Positions 14,783-15,204 of a DNA stretch of 15,204 nt are shown here, piece by piece. Origin of the DNA: Desulfovibrio sp. (GTDB lineage Bacteria > Desulfobacterota > Desulfovibrionia > Desulfovibrionales > Desulfovibrionaceae); the NCBI GenBank assembly GCA_031282465.1, contig JAITDR010000210.1:1-15204 (forward strand). The letters are read 5' to 3'. The translations under genes were made by a program, and so were the position numbers. Under the pieces are notes generated by a model. That model saw only the letters and a program-made list of their open reading frames with translations, made no database searches and was not told where the DNA came from. The stretch's first letter is position 1. Each line of letters opens with the position of its first letter.

Positions 14783-15204
14783 ATGCACTTCAATATCGTC
14801 ACGCTGTTCCCCGAATACTTCTCCGGCCCCTTGACCTGCGGGCTGCTCGGCAAAGCGTGTGAAACCGGTCTGCTTTCCTTTTCTTTTCACAACCCGCGCG
14901 ACGCGGCAGAAGACAAACGCCGCACCGTGGACGGCCCCCCTTACGGCGGCGGGCCGGGCATGGTTATGCTTCCCGGCCCGCTGTGCAAAACCCTGCGCGG
15001 CCTGGGCTTCGTCCCGCACGACGCCGTCGGGCCGGGTCCCCTGCTCCTGTTCAAAGCCGGGGGCACCCCCTTCGGACAGACGCGCGCGGCTGCCCTTGCC
15101 GCAGAAGTGACCCGCTCCGCACACGCGCAGCCCCTGACCCTGATCTGCGGACGCTATGAAGGCATCGACGCGCGCATTGAAGAGCTCTTTCCTGCGGAGG
15201 CCGT
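14783..15204 (+). CDS. trmD: tRNA (guanine-N1)-methyltransferase, 5' part
   Basis: SPOUT enzyme that methylates G37 of tRNAs with S-adenosylmethionine and prevents +1 frameshifting. The N-terminus MHFNIVTLFPEYFSGPLTCG is canonical. It is followed by DDxPYGGGxGMVM-like VDGPPYGGGPGMVM, and by LICGRYEGIDARIE close to the window end, which belongs to the knotted cofactor site. About 140 of the usual 230-250 residues are present and the frame is open to the last base; the gene runs out of the window. The ribosome-binding site is weak (CCGGA, then an A run). The separation from rimM by copy B of the repeat is unusual, since these genes are often nearly adjacent. Confidence 0.95.
   Translation, partial: MHFNIVTLFPEYFSGPLTCGLLGKACETGLLSFSFHNPRDAAEDKRRTVDGPPYGGGPGMVMLPGPLCKTLRGLGFVPHDAVGPGPLLLFKAGGTPFGQTRAAALAAEVTRSAHAQPLTLICGRYEGIDARIEELFPAEA

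Overview
The window is about 15.2 kb of GC-rich bacterial DNA. Its composition, menaquinone synthesis through futalosine, and the block ffh-rpsP-khpA-rimM-trmD together suggest a Desulfovibrio-like member of the Desulfobacterota (former Deltaproteobacteria). That placement is inference from gene content, not from a search.

Region 1 (1-2971, + strand): a tight run of pssA (phosphatidylserine synthase), mqnB (futalosine hydrolase) and a long-chain polyprenyl diphosphate synthase, closed by a strong hairpin. It serves the membrane: phospholipid head groups, the menaquinone ring and probably the menaquinone tail.

Region 2 (3032-3672, +): a small toxin-antitoxin pair with overlapping genes. Its order is toxin first.

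Region 3 (3711-8347): a compact catabolic module. On the - strand an AtoE-type short-chain fatty acid transporter precedes a beta-keto acid cleavage enzyme (BKACE/DUF849). Divergent from them on the + strand is a sigma-54 activator with PAS, AAA+ and Fis-type HTH domains. The 586-base gap between them holds a GG-N10-GC sigma-54 promoter facing each way, nested inverted repeats and an A/T tract. This is the most coherent candidate for an uncharacterised pathway: uptake and cleavage of an unknown beta-keto acid under sigma-54 control.

Region 4 (8348-9755): degraded ground. It has a frameshifted, 5'-truncated second copy of the region 2 toxin, an orphan with a signal peptide, and a copy of a dispersed hairpin repeat. 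The intact toxin and its remnant lie in direct orientation on the two sides of the catabolic module.

Region 5 (9756-11984, +): a CstA-family carrier followed by about 400 non-coding bases with three strong hairpins and a 33-bp tandem repeat.

Region 6 (11985-15204, +): ffh, rpsP, khpA, rimM and the 5' part of trmD, a housekeeping operon for protein targeting, ribosome maturation and tRNA methylation. A second copy of the dispersed hairpin repeat sits between rimM and trmD.
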